Shown piece after piece: positions 24,458 through 33,378 of a stretch of 42,105 nucleotides of DNA. The stretch comes from a virus. The first letter of the stretch is position 1. Each line of letters begins with the position of its first letter. Position numbers and translations under genes: made by a program. Under the pieces are notes generated by a model. It was not told where the DNA came from. It saw only the letters and a list, made by a program, of their open reading frames with translations, and made no database searches. Where the stretch lies: the IMG/VR virus record IMGVR_UViG_3300027749_000204, positions 1-42,105 of that record; one strand, 5' to 3'.

Positions 24458-25381
24458 ATGAAAAAAATATTTTTTATCAACGGTGGTGCAGGCAGGGTAC
24501 TTGCTAGCATTCCGGCATTAGAAGAAAGTCACAAACGAGGTGAATTGGGTGGAATCGTTTGCGAAGGAGGCATGGAGTTTTATTTGGGCCATCCTATTCT
24601 GCAAGATTTTGCGTTTGACGTCAATCACAAGGGTATTTTTGAAAATCTAATTAAAGATAACTTGTGTGTTAGTCCTGAACCGTACAGGGATCATGAATAT
24701 TATAATCAGCGTAGTAGCTTACAACAAAGTTTTTGGTGGGAAATTTTAGGTGAAAGAACTACAGTGAATATTAAACCCACTGTTGTATTAAACAAGTCCG
24801 AAGAAATGTCAGCAATGGAAATTCTCGGACAAGTACGTCAACAACATCAAAAAGAAAAAACTATTGTTATTCAACCATTTGGTCGAAGTAGCAATCTTGG
24901 CGGTAGTATAGTATATGATCAAAGTAGTAGAAGTTTAGAGCAATCGACTTTTATGGAACTAGTAGCAGAATTATCTAAAGATTACAATATCATGTACATG
25001 GGAGAACACAAATTAAATGTAGTTAATCTTCCAATCTTCCAGCCCGATAATAATATGCCATTACGAATTTGGGCCGCAATTATTGAGGCAGCAGATTATT
25101 TTATTGGATGTGATAGTGTGGGACAGCATCTTGCTTATGCATTTAACAAACCTGGTACAATTGTGTGTGGAAGTACATTTCCTGTAAACATCACATACCC
25201 TGAACACTTTAATATTGTGGAAAAGAAGGATGCAGTACGACATTATAGTCCAATTAGAATTGCAGGATTTGCTGCCGAAGAAGCAGATAGACTTAACGAC
25301 ACAATTATGGATTTTAGTAAAGATGAACTTAAAAGTATAATTGCAGGTATTAAAGCACATATTTCAAAAACAACAAAATAA
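24458..25381 (+). CDS. GT9-like (heptosyltransferase-type) glycosyltransferase
   Basis: 307 aa. The N-terminal FFINGGAGRVLASIPALEE resembles the first strand and Gly loop of GT-B family 9 enzymes. The C-terminal half has the hallmark donor-site stretch: IWAAIIEAADYFIGCDSVGQ, then HLAYAFNKPGTIVCGST (Asp219, Ser220, His224). TIVIQPFGRSS (about 135-145) matches the start of the second Rossmann domain. These enzymes move a nucleotide-activated sugar onto LPS-type or other glycans in the cytoplasm. An AAAGGG at 24447-24452 precedes the ATG. It lies 11 bases upstream of the carbamoyltransferase, and the two form an operon with dual promoters. Acceptor and donor are unknown. Confidence 0.68.
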   Translation: MKKIFFINGGAGRVLASIPALEESHKRGELGGIVCEGGMEFYLGHPILQDFAFDVNHKGIFENLIKDNLCVSPEPYRDHEYYNQRSSLQQSFWWEILGERTTVNIKPTVVLNKSEEMSAMEILGQVRQQHQKEKTIVIQPFGRSSNLGGSIVYDQSSRSLEQSTFMELVAELSKDYNIMYMGEHKLNVVNLPIFQPDNNMPLRIWAAIIEAADYFIGCDSVGQHLAYAFNKPGTIVCGSTFPVNITYPEHFNIVEKKDAVRHYSPIRIAGFAAEEADRLNDTIMDFSKDELKSIIAGIKAHISKTTK

Positions 25382-25392
25382 GGAATTAACAC

Positions 25393-27105
25393 ATGTGGTT
25401 ATTAGGAATTAATGTAGGACATAACGGTGCGGCTGCACTGTATAAAGACAGCGAATTAATTTTTTATATTGAAGAAGATCGGTTGAGCCGAATGAAGTAC
25501 GACGGCAATCCGTTTTTAGGTATTGAAAAAGCATTTGAATATACAGATCACATTGATTTTGTTATTTTATGCGGAACACGAAACGCATTTGGCCAAGTGC
25601 CGTGGACTGGCGAAGATGCATATACCTGTTTAGTGCGTAAGAAACAGCCAGGACATCATGTAGAAACTATTAAGTTGGGCGACGATCACCATATGACACA
25701 TGCTGTTACTGCATTTTATAACAGCGGATTTGATGATGCGGCCGCCATTGTGATTGACGGTGCAGGTAGTGGAATTAATATTCCAGACTTAAAAGACATT
25801 TGGCTAGAGACATGGGAAGTAGAATCTATTTGGAGTATGGGATATCCTGCAGAAATTAAACGACATCTAGTTAATTACGGTACAAATCTTGTTGATAGTT
25901 TTGAATTACTTGATGACGATTGCCATATCGAAGTATCAGATGGTCACGGCATTACCAAAAGTTACGAAGCTGTAACGCAATACTTGGGATTCCATGCCAT
26001 TGAAGCTGGCAAGACCATGGGTATTGCACCTTACGGTAAACCCAATGCTAATATTAAAATTCACGATGGTAGATTTAACAACAGAAGTTTAATCAAGCCA
26101 AAGTTTCCTGCTGGAAATGTTATTAGATGTGATTTAAATCCAGAATTAAAAGAGCATGAAGGTGATGTTGCATGGCATACTGATCCCGATCTCATTGACG
26201 ATTTTAGAAAAGATCTAGCATATGCTGTACAGAAATCAGCAGAAGAACGTGTGATTGCATTAATTAAGAAAACAATTGAATTGACTGGTAAGAAAAAGAT
26301 TGTTATGGCCGGCGGTTTTGTTTTAAATTGTGTGGCTAATTATGAATTCTTAAAAGAATTTCCAGATGTTGAATTTTATCACGAACCAGTAAGCCATGAT
26401 GGTGGTAATGTAATGGGGGTATGCCAACATGTATACCGAACAATTACTAAAGATTCTGTCAAAACACCGTTGACAAGTTTATATCTTGGGCTTGATCACA
26501 GTAAGGAATATGCAACTACAGATTTTAGTGGATTTACCGTTGAAGATACAGATGCTTCCGTTGTAGCAAAACTCATTGCAGATGGCAACATTGTTTGCTT
26601 GTATCAAGGGCGTAGTGAAGCAGGCCCACGTGCGTTGGGAAATCGTTCAATTTTATTTGACCCAACAGTTATTAACGGTAAAGATATTGTTAATGAAGTT
26701 AAACATCGTGAATGGTTTAGGCCGTTTGCAGGATCAGTAATGGCAGAACATGCCAGCGAGTGGTTTGATTTTCGCTCACGCACAGATAGCCCGTTTATGA
26801 TGTATGCTGTAAATGTGTTGGAAGATAAACAAGCATTAATTCCAGCAATTACACACGTGGATGGAACTTGTAGAATTCAAACTGTAACATCGGAACAAAA
26901 TCCGCATTATTACAAACTAATCAGCGAGTTTAACAAACTAAAAGGTGTACCTATTTTATTTAATACCAGTTTTAATCTTGCTGGCGACCCGCTGGTTGAA
27001 ACTGTTAAAGAAGCATTGGCAACACTTGAAAAGTCTGAATTGTGTTATTTGTGGATGCCAGATATTGGAAAACTACTAACAAAGAATAGTTTTAAAGAAG
27101 TATAA
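25393..27105 (+). CDS. NodU/CmcH/TobZ-family carbamoyltransferase
   Basis: 570 aa, full length for the family. The N-terminal ASKHA-like domain has LGINVGHNGAAALYKDSELI, the metal-site DDHHMTHAVTAFYNSG (His99, His100, His103), VIDGAGSG and EAGKTMGIAPYG (about 204-215), then AGGFVLNCVANY. The C-terminal domain has EAGPRALGNRSIL (about 407-419), HVDGTCRIQTV (about 489-499) and PILFNTSFNLAGDPL (about 520-534). It should use carbamoyl phosphate and ATP to make a carbamoyl adenylate and place the group on a hydroxyl. Known acceptors in the family are sugars and antibiotic scaffolds; phage members have been reported to act on 5-hydroxymethylcytosine in DNA. AAGGA at 25381-25385 precedes the ATG. 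A bidirectional terminator follows immediately. Confidence 0.93.
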   Translation: MWLLGINVGHNGAAALYKDSELIFYIEEDRLSRMKYDGNPFLGIEKAFEYTDHIDFVILCGTRNAFGQVPWTGEDAYTCLVRKKQPGHHVETIKLGDDHHMTHAVTAFYNSGFDDAAAIVIDGAGSGINIPDLKDIWLETWEVESIWSMGYPAEIKRHLVNYGTNLVDSFELLDDDCHIEVSDGHGITKSYEAVTQYLGFHAIEAGKTMGIAPYGKPNANIKIHDGRFNNRSLIKPKFPAGNVIRCDLNPELKEHEGDVAWHTDPDLIDDFRKDLAYAVQKSAEERVIALIKKTIELTGKKKIVMAGGFVLNCVANYEFLKEFPDVEFYHEPVSHDGGNVMGVCQHVYRTITKDSVKTPLTSLYLGLDHSKEYATTDFSGFTVEDTDASVVAKLIADGNIVCLYQGRSEAGPRALGNRSILFDPTVINGKDIVNEVKHREWFRPFAGSVMAEHASEWFDFRSRTDSPFMMYAVNVLEDKQALIPAITHVDGTCRIQTVTSEQNPHYYKLISEFNKLKGVPILFNTSFNLAGDPLVETVKEALATLEKSELCYLWMPDIGKLLTKNSFKEV

Positions 27106-27131
27106 AAAAAGGAGCATTAAGCTCCTTTTTT
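27104..27131. terminator. Bidirectional terminator between convergent genes
   Basis: Hairpin GGAGC-ATTAA-GCTCC flanked by seven A and six T. It begins within the stop codon of the carbamoyltransferase and ends one base before the end of the minus-strand HAD-like gene, so it can end transcription from both sides. Confidence 0.88.
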
Positions 27132-27132
27132 A

Positions 27133-27711
27133 TTATATGCTGTTAGCAAATTCTAATAAACTATCAAACTCTGTTACTTTGACTTGATGTGTCAATTCAA
27201 ATGCTTTTGTTTTAGATTCTTTTCCGGGCAATTTAATTAATACTGGAATTGCTTTAACTTTAACTGAAGCTTTTGCATCATTTGCCTCAGCCCCTATATA
27301 ATATGTTCCATCCCATTTGACTGCTCCTTCTGCTTGAGCACGATCAAACATTCCGGTATTTGGCTTTACATACGGGTCATTTTTGTCAATACTGGGAGTA
27401 TAATACGCATTTTTAATCCTTGACCCCAACTGCTCAAACACGTCTTTCATGCCTGATAGTATGTTTTCAAAATCGTGCTGTTCTAAATTCTTAGTCCTTG
27501 CAGGAGGTTGTCCTGCAATTACAACAAAATCATATCCCTTTTGCGTCAGCATCTGAATTGCTTTATCGGCCCCTTCCGTTAGTTCAATTTGATTACCAGG
27601 TGTAAATGGTGTGGAATTATCAATCAAAACACCAAATAATGTCAATCCAATAACCTTGCGATTTGCCTGCATTTTCCAAATATCATTAAAATACTCTGTG
27701 TAACGACCCAT
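27133..27711 (-). CDS. HAD-superfamily GmhB/HisB-like protein, probable pseudo-enzyme
   Basis: 192 aa from the ATG at 27711, chosen over an upstream in-frame ATG at 27741 because AGGAG (complement of 27717-27721) and a promoter fit it. It aligns from end to end with D-glycero-manno-heptose 1,7-bisphosphate and histidinol-phosphate phosphatases: GVLID, LTEGADKAIQMLTQKGYDFV, KNAYYTPSIDK, VKPNTGMFDRA, YYIG. The catalytic residues are missing. The DxD motif is T24-L-F26, the motif II Thr is Ala66 in VVIAGQ, and the GD of motif IV is G140-A141 (Asp145 is kept). Lys116 of motif III remains. A phosphatase role is therefore unlikely; binding, scaffold or regulatory function is inference. Confidence 0.7.
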   Translation of the reverse strand: MGRYTEYFNDIWKMQANRKVIGLTLFGVLIDNSTPFTPGNQIELTEGADKAIQMLTQKGYDFVVIAGQPPARTKNLEQHDFENILSGMKDVFEQLGSRIKNAYYTPSIDKNDPYVKPNTGMFDRAQAEGAVKWDGTYYIGAEANDAKASVKVKAIPVLIKLPGKESKTKAFELTHQVKVTEFDSLLEFANSI

Positions 27712-27731
27712 GATAACTCCTGTAATATAGT

Positions 27732-27760
27732 AATTTAGCATTTCTAGTACAGCTTGTCAA
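27732..27760 (-). promoter_or_regulatory. Sigma-70 promoter for the HAD-like gene
   Basis: On the minus strand: perfect TTGACA (27760-27755), a 17-base spacer, then TAAATT (27737-27732), preceded by TGC that gives an extended -10. The start site would be about 15 bases before the ATG at 27711, with AGGAG between. Confidence 0.68.
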
Positions 27761-27774
27761 TAATCCTGAGTATG

Positions 27775-27782
27775 AATAAATA
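27775..27782 (+). promoter_or_regulatory. Late-promoter-like octamer AATAAATA
   Basis: One mismatch from TATAAATA, ending 20 bases before the ATG at 27803. It would drive the structural operon 27803-30081, which is isolated on its left by a minus-strand gene and a terminator. Confidence 0.5.
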
Positions 27783-27802
27783 CACTGTACCGGCGAGATT
27801 AT

Positions 27803-28840
27803 ATGAACTTTTCTGATTATTTTTTAAAAGGTTTAAGAAACACACTTAAACTTAAAAGCGGCGTTAACTTGTCCTTCAAAGGAACTGAGTTCCAAATACC
27901 CACGGCCACAGTAATTGATACTTGGTTTATTGGAGAATTTTCAACAGCTACATATGAAATTGTTGCAGAATACGGCAAAGATGATGTAGAAAGATTAACA
28001 TTATCTGTGGCAGCAAAAGTTGGACAAGTAAGTTTAATAGAGCAAGGCCGCAGTAATCTTGGTAAAGATTTAGTAAAATTTACAGCAACCGCTGATGCAT
28101 CTAAAATTACAGTTACTGCCATTCCCTACTATCAAGCAGATGACGTAACACCTTTAGTAAATGTTAAACTAACATTAAAGGCAACGTACTCTGAAAGAAT
28201 TATACCAACTGCTATTCCAACTATAGCTGGACAATCTAGTAACACTGGCGGTCAAAAAGGAATTGGTCAAAATTATACAGGTAGTAATTTAGCTGACGGG
28301 TTTTTACTTTTTGACGATAATGGTTTAATCGCCATTAGTAATTTTACTAGAATTACATCACCTTCTCAACCTACGCTAACTGCCAGTTTTATATTGGAAA
28401 ATTTGAATATTAACTCAGTGGGATCTAACATTGGTATCACTACTGATGCAGTTTCTAACACCATAAACTTTAATCTTAATAGCCTAAAAGGACTAACTGT
28501 AACTAATAGTATTTCTGCTACACTGCCGGTGTTATCCACAATCAATAATGTTATCATTGGTGCGAATACTGCTCGTAATGGTAAATTCACCACTGTATCA
28601 AATACTGGTGCAGTGAATCTAATACCATACAATACAAATGTTGTTATATCGCCTACTAGTACTGGTACAATAACTGTAAATCCAACAGTAGCAGGAACAA
28701 TTAATAACACAAACATTGGAGGTACTACTGCTAGAACTGCCAAGTTTTCTGCACTTGATATAACTGGTACTATTTTCAGTAGTAATCAAGTTGTAACACG
28801 TGGTAGCATTATACCGCAAATAATTTCTGGAGTAATTTAA
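27803..28840 (+). CDS. Virion structural protein with NIGG/VIGA beta repeats
   Basis: 345 aa. The N-terminal about 130 residues (FLKGLRNTLKLKSGVN, VIDTWFIGEFSTATYEIVAE, then LVNVKLTLKATYSERIIP) are a beta-rich head domain unlike the rest. The remainder is low-complexity shaft with repeats of the form GTINNTNIGGTTARTAKFSA and NNVIIGANTARNGKFTTV, a well-known element of phage fibre-like proteins. The C-terminal VVTRGSI resembles the VTKGSV and ATKRYVEA ends of the two downstream proteins. The Shine-Dalgarno is weak (GGCGAG). It overlaps the next gene by one base (TAATG). Probably an appendage subunit of the baseplate or whiskers. Confidence 0.75.
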   Translation: MNFSDYFLKGLRNTLKLKSGVNLSFKGTEFQIPTATVIDTWFIGEFSTATYEIVAEYGKDDVERLTLSVAAKVGQVSLIEQGRSNLGKDLVKFTATADASKITVTAIPYYQADDVTPLVNVKLTLKATYSERIIPTAIPTIAGQSSNTGGQKGIGQNYTGSNLADGFLLFDDNGLIAISNFTRITSPSQPTLTASFILENLNINSVGSNIGITTDAVSNTINFNLNSLKGLTVTNSISATLPVLSTINNVIIGANTARNGKFTTVSNTGAVNLIPYNTNVVISPTSTGTITVNPTVAGTINNTNIGGTTARTAKFSALDITGTIFSSNQVVTRGSIIPQIISGVI

Positions 28841-29367
28841 TGGCTAACGGCTATACCTATATCACTGTACCAACACAAACAACTTTGTCGTTGAACGCAA
28901 CATCAAACACGTTAAATATAACTGGATCAAACGGGGTTACAATAACTACAAGTACTGTAACAAACACTCTTGCACTTAGCCTAGCCAGCAATTCTCCTAT
29001 CCCAGATTTGTCCGTTAGCAATTCCTTAACACTTAATCCAAGTACTACCGGAGCACTGGATAATATTGTAATTGGTGCAACTACTCCACGTGCGGCAACA
29101 TTTAATACATTAACTACTACTAGTACTACAACATTGAGTCCAGCCAGTGCCACTGTTACAATCAGTCCTACAGGCACTGGCACTGTGGTAATAAACCCTA
29201 ATTCTACTGGAACTATTGATAATATGAATATTGGAGCAAGTGTTGCTGGCACAGGTAGATTCACATCAGTAACAGTTACTGGTGCACCTGGAAATTCACC
29301 AACCAGTGCAGTTACAAAAGGCAGTGTTGCCGCACTGGTTGCTGCCTACGGAATAGCATTAAGCTAA
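28840..29367 (+). CDS. Virion structural protein, VIGATTPRAATF repeats
   Basis: 175 aa. After a short N-terminus (MANGYTYITVPTQTTLSLNA) it consists almost entirely of beta repeats: GALDNIVIGATTPRAATFNT and GTIDNMNIGASVAGTGRFTS, alternating with SPTGTGTVVINPNS. It ends in AVTKGSVAALVAAYGIALS. The ATG shares its first base with the upstream stop (TAATG), so the two are translationally coupled. The same repeats occur in both neighbouring genes, which suggests origin by duplication and possibly a shared trimer shaft made of three related chains. No catalytic motif is present. Confidence 0.75.
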   Translation: MANGYTYITVPTQTTLSLNATSNTLNITGSNGVTITTSTVTNTLALSLASNSPIPDLSVSNSLTLNPSTTGALDNIVIGATTPRAATFNTLTTTSTTTLSPASATVTISPTGTGTVVINPNSTGTIDNMNIGASVAGTGRFTSVTVTGAPGNSPTSAVTKGSVAALVAAYGIALS

Positions 29368-29376
29368 GGATTAATA

Positions 29377-30081
29377 ATGGGAACAGTAAATCAGTTATTT
29401 AGATCGTCCACAGGGTTCGTTAGTCCTTACTTTGCAGTAGATGGTGCCGGCAACTTGTTAACGCAAACTATCACTGTAACTGGAAACCGCCTTGAACTAA
29501 CAAAAAATTCATATCTTAGCTACAACGGAGCACCACTGTTAACAAGCACAGCATTGGCTTCGAGCGTTACTAGTATTCCAGGAACACTTACTGGGCTGAC
29601 AATTGCCGGCGATATCAATATCACTGGTAATATTAATATTCAAGGAGCAGTTGTCACAGGTGGTCCACAAAGCAATGTCACTGGTGAAATCAACAATGTA
29701 AATATAGGAAATTTAACACCAGGCACAGCAAAGTTCACCGCATTACAAACTAGTGGAAATGTAACCTTTGGTGGCAGTGGCAATATTCTGATCAACACCA
29801 GTGGAAATGTTACCATTAGCCCCACTGGGTCAGTTGCCATCAGTGCCACAACAAGCATATCAATGTCTGCAAGTTCTGCTATCACTATCAGTTCAGGCAC
29901 AACAGGTACTCTTGATAATATTACAATAGGACAAACAACAGCAGCCACCGGAAGATTTACACTGGCTAGATTAACTGCTAATGATGAATTGTTTGGCAAC
30001 GATGTTACACAAGCGGCTACAAAACGATACGTGGAAGCCGCACTTATCATGGGATATTTTGCTGGTGTCAGTGCAAGATAA
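29377..30081 (+). CDS. Virion structural protein with NVNIGNLTPGTAKF repeats
   Basis: 234 aa. AAGGA at 29367-29371 precedes the start, nine bases after the previous stop. The N-terminal MGTVNQLFRSSTGFVSPYFA then VDGAGNLLTQTITVTG leads into fibre repeats (GEINNVNIGNLTPGTAKFTA and GTLDNITIGQTTAATGRFTL) with an alternating Ser/Thr-Ile-Ser stretch between them. It ends in AATKRYVEAALIMGYFAGVS, where KRYVEA resembles the terminal motif of many phage structural proteins. It is the third and last member of the small repeat-protein operon before a new late promoter. The precise location in the virion is unknown. Confidence 0.75.
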   Translation: MGTVNQLFRSSTGFVSPYFAVDGAGNLLTQTITVTGNRLELTKNSYLSYNGAPLLTSTALASSVTSIPGTLTGLTIAGDINITGNINIQGAVVTGGPQSNVTGEINNVNIGNLTPGTAKFTALQTSGNVTFGGSGNILINTSGNVTISPTGSVAISATTSISMSASSAITISSGTTGTLDNITIGQTTAATGRFTLARLTANDELFGNDVTQAATKRYVEAALIMGYFAGVSAR

Positions 30082-30111
30082 CCATATGCAAATACTCAAC
30101 CCATAATTAAG

Positions 30112-30118
30112 CTAAATA
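30112..30118 (+). promoter_or_regulatory. Late-promoter-like CTAAATA
   Basis: Seven-base element matching the late motif variant CTAAATA, ending 26 bases before the ATG at 30145, in a 63-base gap with a good GGAG at 30132-30135. Confidence 0.5.
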
Positions 30119-30144
30119 ACTTATAATATTTGGAGATGTCATAA

Positions 30145-33100
30145 ATGGCCAAAAGTCAGATTAGAAGCTACATGTTTTCCCCCGGTGCCGCTGGCTCAGG
30201 CACTATTAAGATTCCGGGATACATTTCACAAGAACAATTGTTGATTATAACAAATACAACACGTAATGTTATCTTATATAATTTTGCAGATTCAACCAAT
30301 CAAGGAACAACTCTTTTATTCACCCGTACTAACGATGCAGTAGCAACTGGATTTGTAACGGTATTAGATAACAACGAAGGTTACACAACAATTACTTTAC
30401 AAATTAGTACAGTTGGACATTCGTCTTCAGATAGTTTACAAATATTCTACGAAAAAGCAGAACAAACTATTCGTCCGTGGGACATGGGTACAGATGCATT
30501 TGAGCGTATGCGTGTTGCAAGCCCGCAGTCCATGATTGACGCTGACTTTGAGTACGGATTACAGCCAACAAAGTGGCAAGTTATTGACATGATGCGTGGA
30601 TATCCTAGCGTTTATGAAGTTCCGGGTACTGATACTTTAGTATCAAGCGTTACAACAGATGCTTCAACGGGTACAGGTGGTGTTGGTGCAAGTTTGATTA
30701 CAGTCACTACACAAGCAGCCCATGGTTTTACAGTTAACACACCAGTTACAATTAAAGGTTATTTAAATACAGTCACTGGTTTTGCTCGTGCAGAAGGTAC
30801 ATTTGTTATTGGTTCAGTACCAGCGAATCCAAATATTAACGGTAGCCCAACTACATTTACTTACTATGCCAAAGCCAAAGTTGGTACAAACAATGGCGAT
30901 GTATTGAGTTCAACATATACACAGTTACGTAAAGGTGCTTATTATACTGGTGCAAGTATTGGATCTCCAACTTTCACTTATAGCACACTCACTAGCCCAA
31001 ATACAGTTACAGTTACATTTGGTTCCGCACACGGATTGCTACCCGGTGATACAATTACAACAGTAGTTGGTTCAGATAACGGAACCAACAACCATGTACT
31101 AGCACAAGGCCCGTTTTTTGTTGAAACAGTCCCAGGACTTACTAGTCTTACATTTACAGCCCGTGCTACTGGTACAATTACCGGTACAATTACTGGTGTA
31201 GTGTACACTCGACCTGATTGTTTCTATACTCACAGACCATTTGACGGCGGTGTATTGTTAGGTACAGGTAGTCCAAGTCACGGTGCAGTGGCTATTCGTC
31301 AAAGTAAAAAATACATTCGTTACCAATCTGGTAAAGCTGTAAATTATAATACTGGTGCATTGTTTGCACCTAACTACGATGTTAGAGCAGTTTCTGCAAG
31401 CGGCCTTACTCAAGGAAGTGTTATAACAATAACAACTGACGATATTGATCACAGTTGCCAAGTTGGTGCAACTATTATACTAGATGGAGTTGTGACTAGC
31501 GGATACAACGGTACTTATGTTGTAACTAGTGTTGTTGACGAACGCTCACTAACTGTTGCTGCCAATACTACACTAGGAGCCACTACTGCCGCTATCGGTA
31601 GCCCGTGTCTATTGAGTGTTAAAAATTGGTACGGTGCAACAGCACGTGCTGGAACATTTGATGATCAAAACGGAATGTTTTGGCAATTTGACGGCCAGAC
31701 ATTTGCTATCGGACGTAGATCAAGTACTTTTCAACTAGCAGGAACAATTAGTGTTAATATAGATAGCAGTTCTGTATCAGGTACTCAAACTAGATTTACC
31801 AGCCAATTAGTAGTAGGAGATCGTGTAGTTATTCGAGGAATGACTCACATTGTATCCAGTATTTCTAATGATACAACAATCACTGTTACTCCTGACTATC
31901 GAGGTTCTACTAACGTAACCAACGTAAAAATGGTTAAGACTGTTGACTATATTGTTCCTCAAAGCAAATGGAATATTGATAGACTGGACGGAAGTCAAGG
32001 CCCGATGAATCCAAGCGGTTATCTAATTGATCAAACTAAAATGCAGATGATCGGTATGCAATGGACATGGTATGGTGCAGGATTTATTGACTTCATGCTA
32101 CGTGGTCCCGAAGGAAAGTATATTTTCGTACATCGTATTCGTAACAATAACGTGAATAAAGAAGCATACATGCGTTCAGGTAACCAACCTGTTCGTTATG
32201 AAGTCGAAAATGTTGCATCAAGAGGTCAGCTAGCACTAGGAAGTGCAGGTATTGATAGTTTGGTCACTACAATTCCTGTGACAGATTTAAGTTATTTCCC
32301 ATTACCTCCTGCCTCTGCACCAGGAACACTGTATATTGATAACGAGCTTATTACCTATACTGGAAAAAGTGCATCAACTGGTGCAGGAAATCTGACAGGT
32401 TGTGTACGTGCCGCTTCGCTATCCGTTTTTGCGGCTGGTTTGACACGTACATTTACAGCTGGAGCGGCCGCAAGCCATGCAGGCGGCTCTGGTATTATCC
32501 TTGTTGGTCAAACTGCTACTCCGCAAATTAGTCACTGGGGTAGTGCATTTATGTCAGATGGCGGATTTGATCAAGATCGCGGATACATTTTTAACTATTC
32601 TGCACTTAACGTTATCATCAATACTAAAAAGACAACCGCATTTGCTATTCGTTTAGCACCAAGTGTTAGTAATGCTATTATTGGTGATTTAGGTGTGCGT
32701 GAACTTATTAATCGTGCTCAGTTATTACTACAAGGTATTGAAATTACAGCGGGTAACAGTAGTAATCTTAATACAGCTATTGTTATTGAAGCTGTGTTGA
32801 ATCCACAAAACTATCCAACCAACGTGAACAACATTACTTGGAACGGCTTGTCATCTGCTGCCATTCCAACTGGACAGCCAAGTTTTGCACAAGTTGCTTT
32901 GGGTACAAGTGCAACGTTTGACGGTGTTAATTCGTTAGCTACAACAACAAGTGGTGCATCAGTTGGTGCAACAACTATTCCTGTTGCAAGTACATCAGGT
33001 ATTGCAGTTGGCGATGATGTTTATTCAACATCAGTTACTAATGCATTTGCTGGCGGTACAAAAGTTCTTAGCTTTACTACTAACACAAGTATTGTAATTA

Positions 33101-33378
33101 CCAACCCGTTAATTACTGCATTAACCAATACTAACAACGTGACCATTTCACGTAATACGTATGCATTACCAGGAGAACAAATTTTCTCATTCATTAGTTC
33201 ACCTGCTAACAAAGACTCGTTGGATCTAACGCCATTGAAAGAATTAACTAATACACCAATTGGTGGACGTGGTACATTCCCCAATGGTCCAGATGTGTTG
33301 TTTGTTAATGTGTATCTAACACAAGGTAGTCCAATTAACGCTAACTTGGTTCTACGTTGGGGTGAAGCACAGGCTTAA
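30145..33378 (+). CDS. Large conserved virion structural protein (DADFEYGLQPTKW family)
   Basis: 1077 aa. Blocks known from marine T4-like phages occur in order: TIRPWDMGTDAFERMRVASP, MIDADFEYGLQPTKWQ (about 110-150), the second half's FDDQNGMFWQFDGQTFAIGR, LRGPEGKYIFVHRIRNNNVN, SGNQPVRYEVENV, GSAFMSDGGFDQDRGY, and the C-terminal LDLTPLKELTNTPIGGRGTF then NGPDVLFVNVYLTQGSPINA and LRWGEAQA. Between blocks sit beta insert modules (QVGATIILDGVVTSGYNGTY) like those in the giant fibre. Good Shine-Dalgarno, own late promoter, and a terminator 17 bases after the stop, so it is probably a single-gene unit made in quantity. It is a baseplate- or tail-associated protein by family context; no T4 equivalent is assigned. 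Confidence 0.82.
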   Translation: MAKSQIRSYMFSPGAAGSGTIKIPGYISQEQLLIITNTTRNVILYNFADSTNQGTTLLFTRTNDAVATGFVTVLDNNEGYTTITLQISTVGHSSSDSLQIFYEKAEQTIRPWDMGTDAFERMRVASPQSMIDADFEYGLQPTKWQVIDMMRGYPSVYEVPGTDTLVSSVTTDASTGTGGVGASLITVTTQAAHGFTVNTPVTIKGYLNTVTGFARAEGTFVIGSVPANPNINGSPTTFTYYAKAKVGTNNGDVLSSTYTQLRKGAYYTGASIGSPTFTYSTLTSPNTVTVTFGSAHGLLPGDTITTVVGSDNGTNNHVLAQGPFFVETVPGLTSLTFTARATGTITGTITGVVYTRPDCFYTHRPFDGGVLLGTGSPSHGAVAIRQSKKYIRYQSGKAVNYNTGALFAPNYDVRAVSASGLTQGSVITITTDDIDHSCQVGATIILDGVVTSGYNGTYVVTSVVDERSLTVAANTTLGATTAAIGSPCLLSVKNWYGATARAGTFDDQNGMFWQFDGQTFAIGRRSSTFQLAGTISVNIDSSSVSGTQTRFTSQLVVGDRVVIRGMTHIVSSISNDTTITVTPDYRGSTNVTNVKMVKTVDYIVPQSKWNIDRLDGSQGPMNPSGYLIDQTKMQMIGMQWTWYGAGFIDFMLRGPEGKYIFVHRIRNNNVNKEAYMRSGNQPVRYEVENVASRGQLALGSAGIDSLVTTIPVTDLSYFPLPPASAPGTLYIDNELITYTGKSASTGAGNLTGCVRAASLSVFAAGLTRTFTAGAAASHAGGSGIILVGQTATPQISHWGSAFMSDGGFDQDRGYIFNYSALNVIINTKKTTAFAIRLAPSVSNAIIGDLGVRELINRAQLLLQGIEITAGNSSNLNTAIVIEAVLNPQNYPTNVNNITWNGLSSAAIPTGQPSFAQVALGTSATFDGVNSLATTTSGASVGATTIPVASTSGIAVGDDVYSTSVTNAFAGGTKVLSFTTNTSIVITNPLITALTNTNNVTISRNTYALPGEQIFSFISSPANKDSLDLTPLKELTNTPIGGRGTFPNGPDVLFVNVYLTQGSPINANLVLRWGEAQA

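Noticed and set aside
27712-27741. Ten-residue N-terminal extension of the HAD-like gene
   Set aside because: It would read through the AGGAG and the predicted -10 region; the ATG at 27711 fits both.
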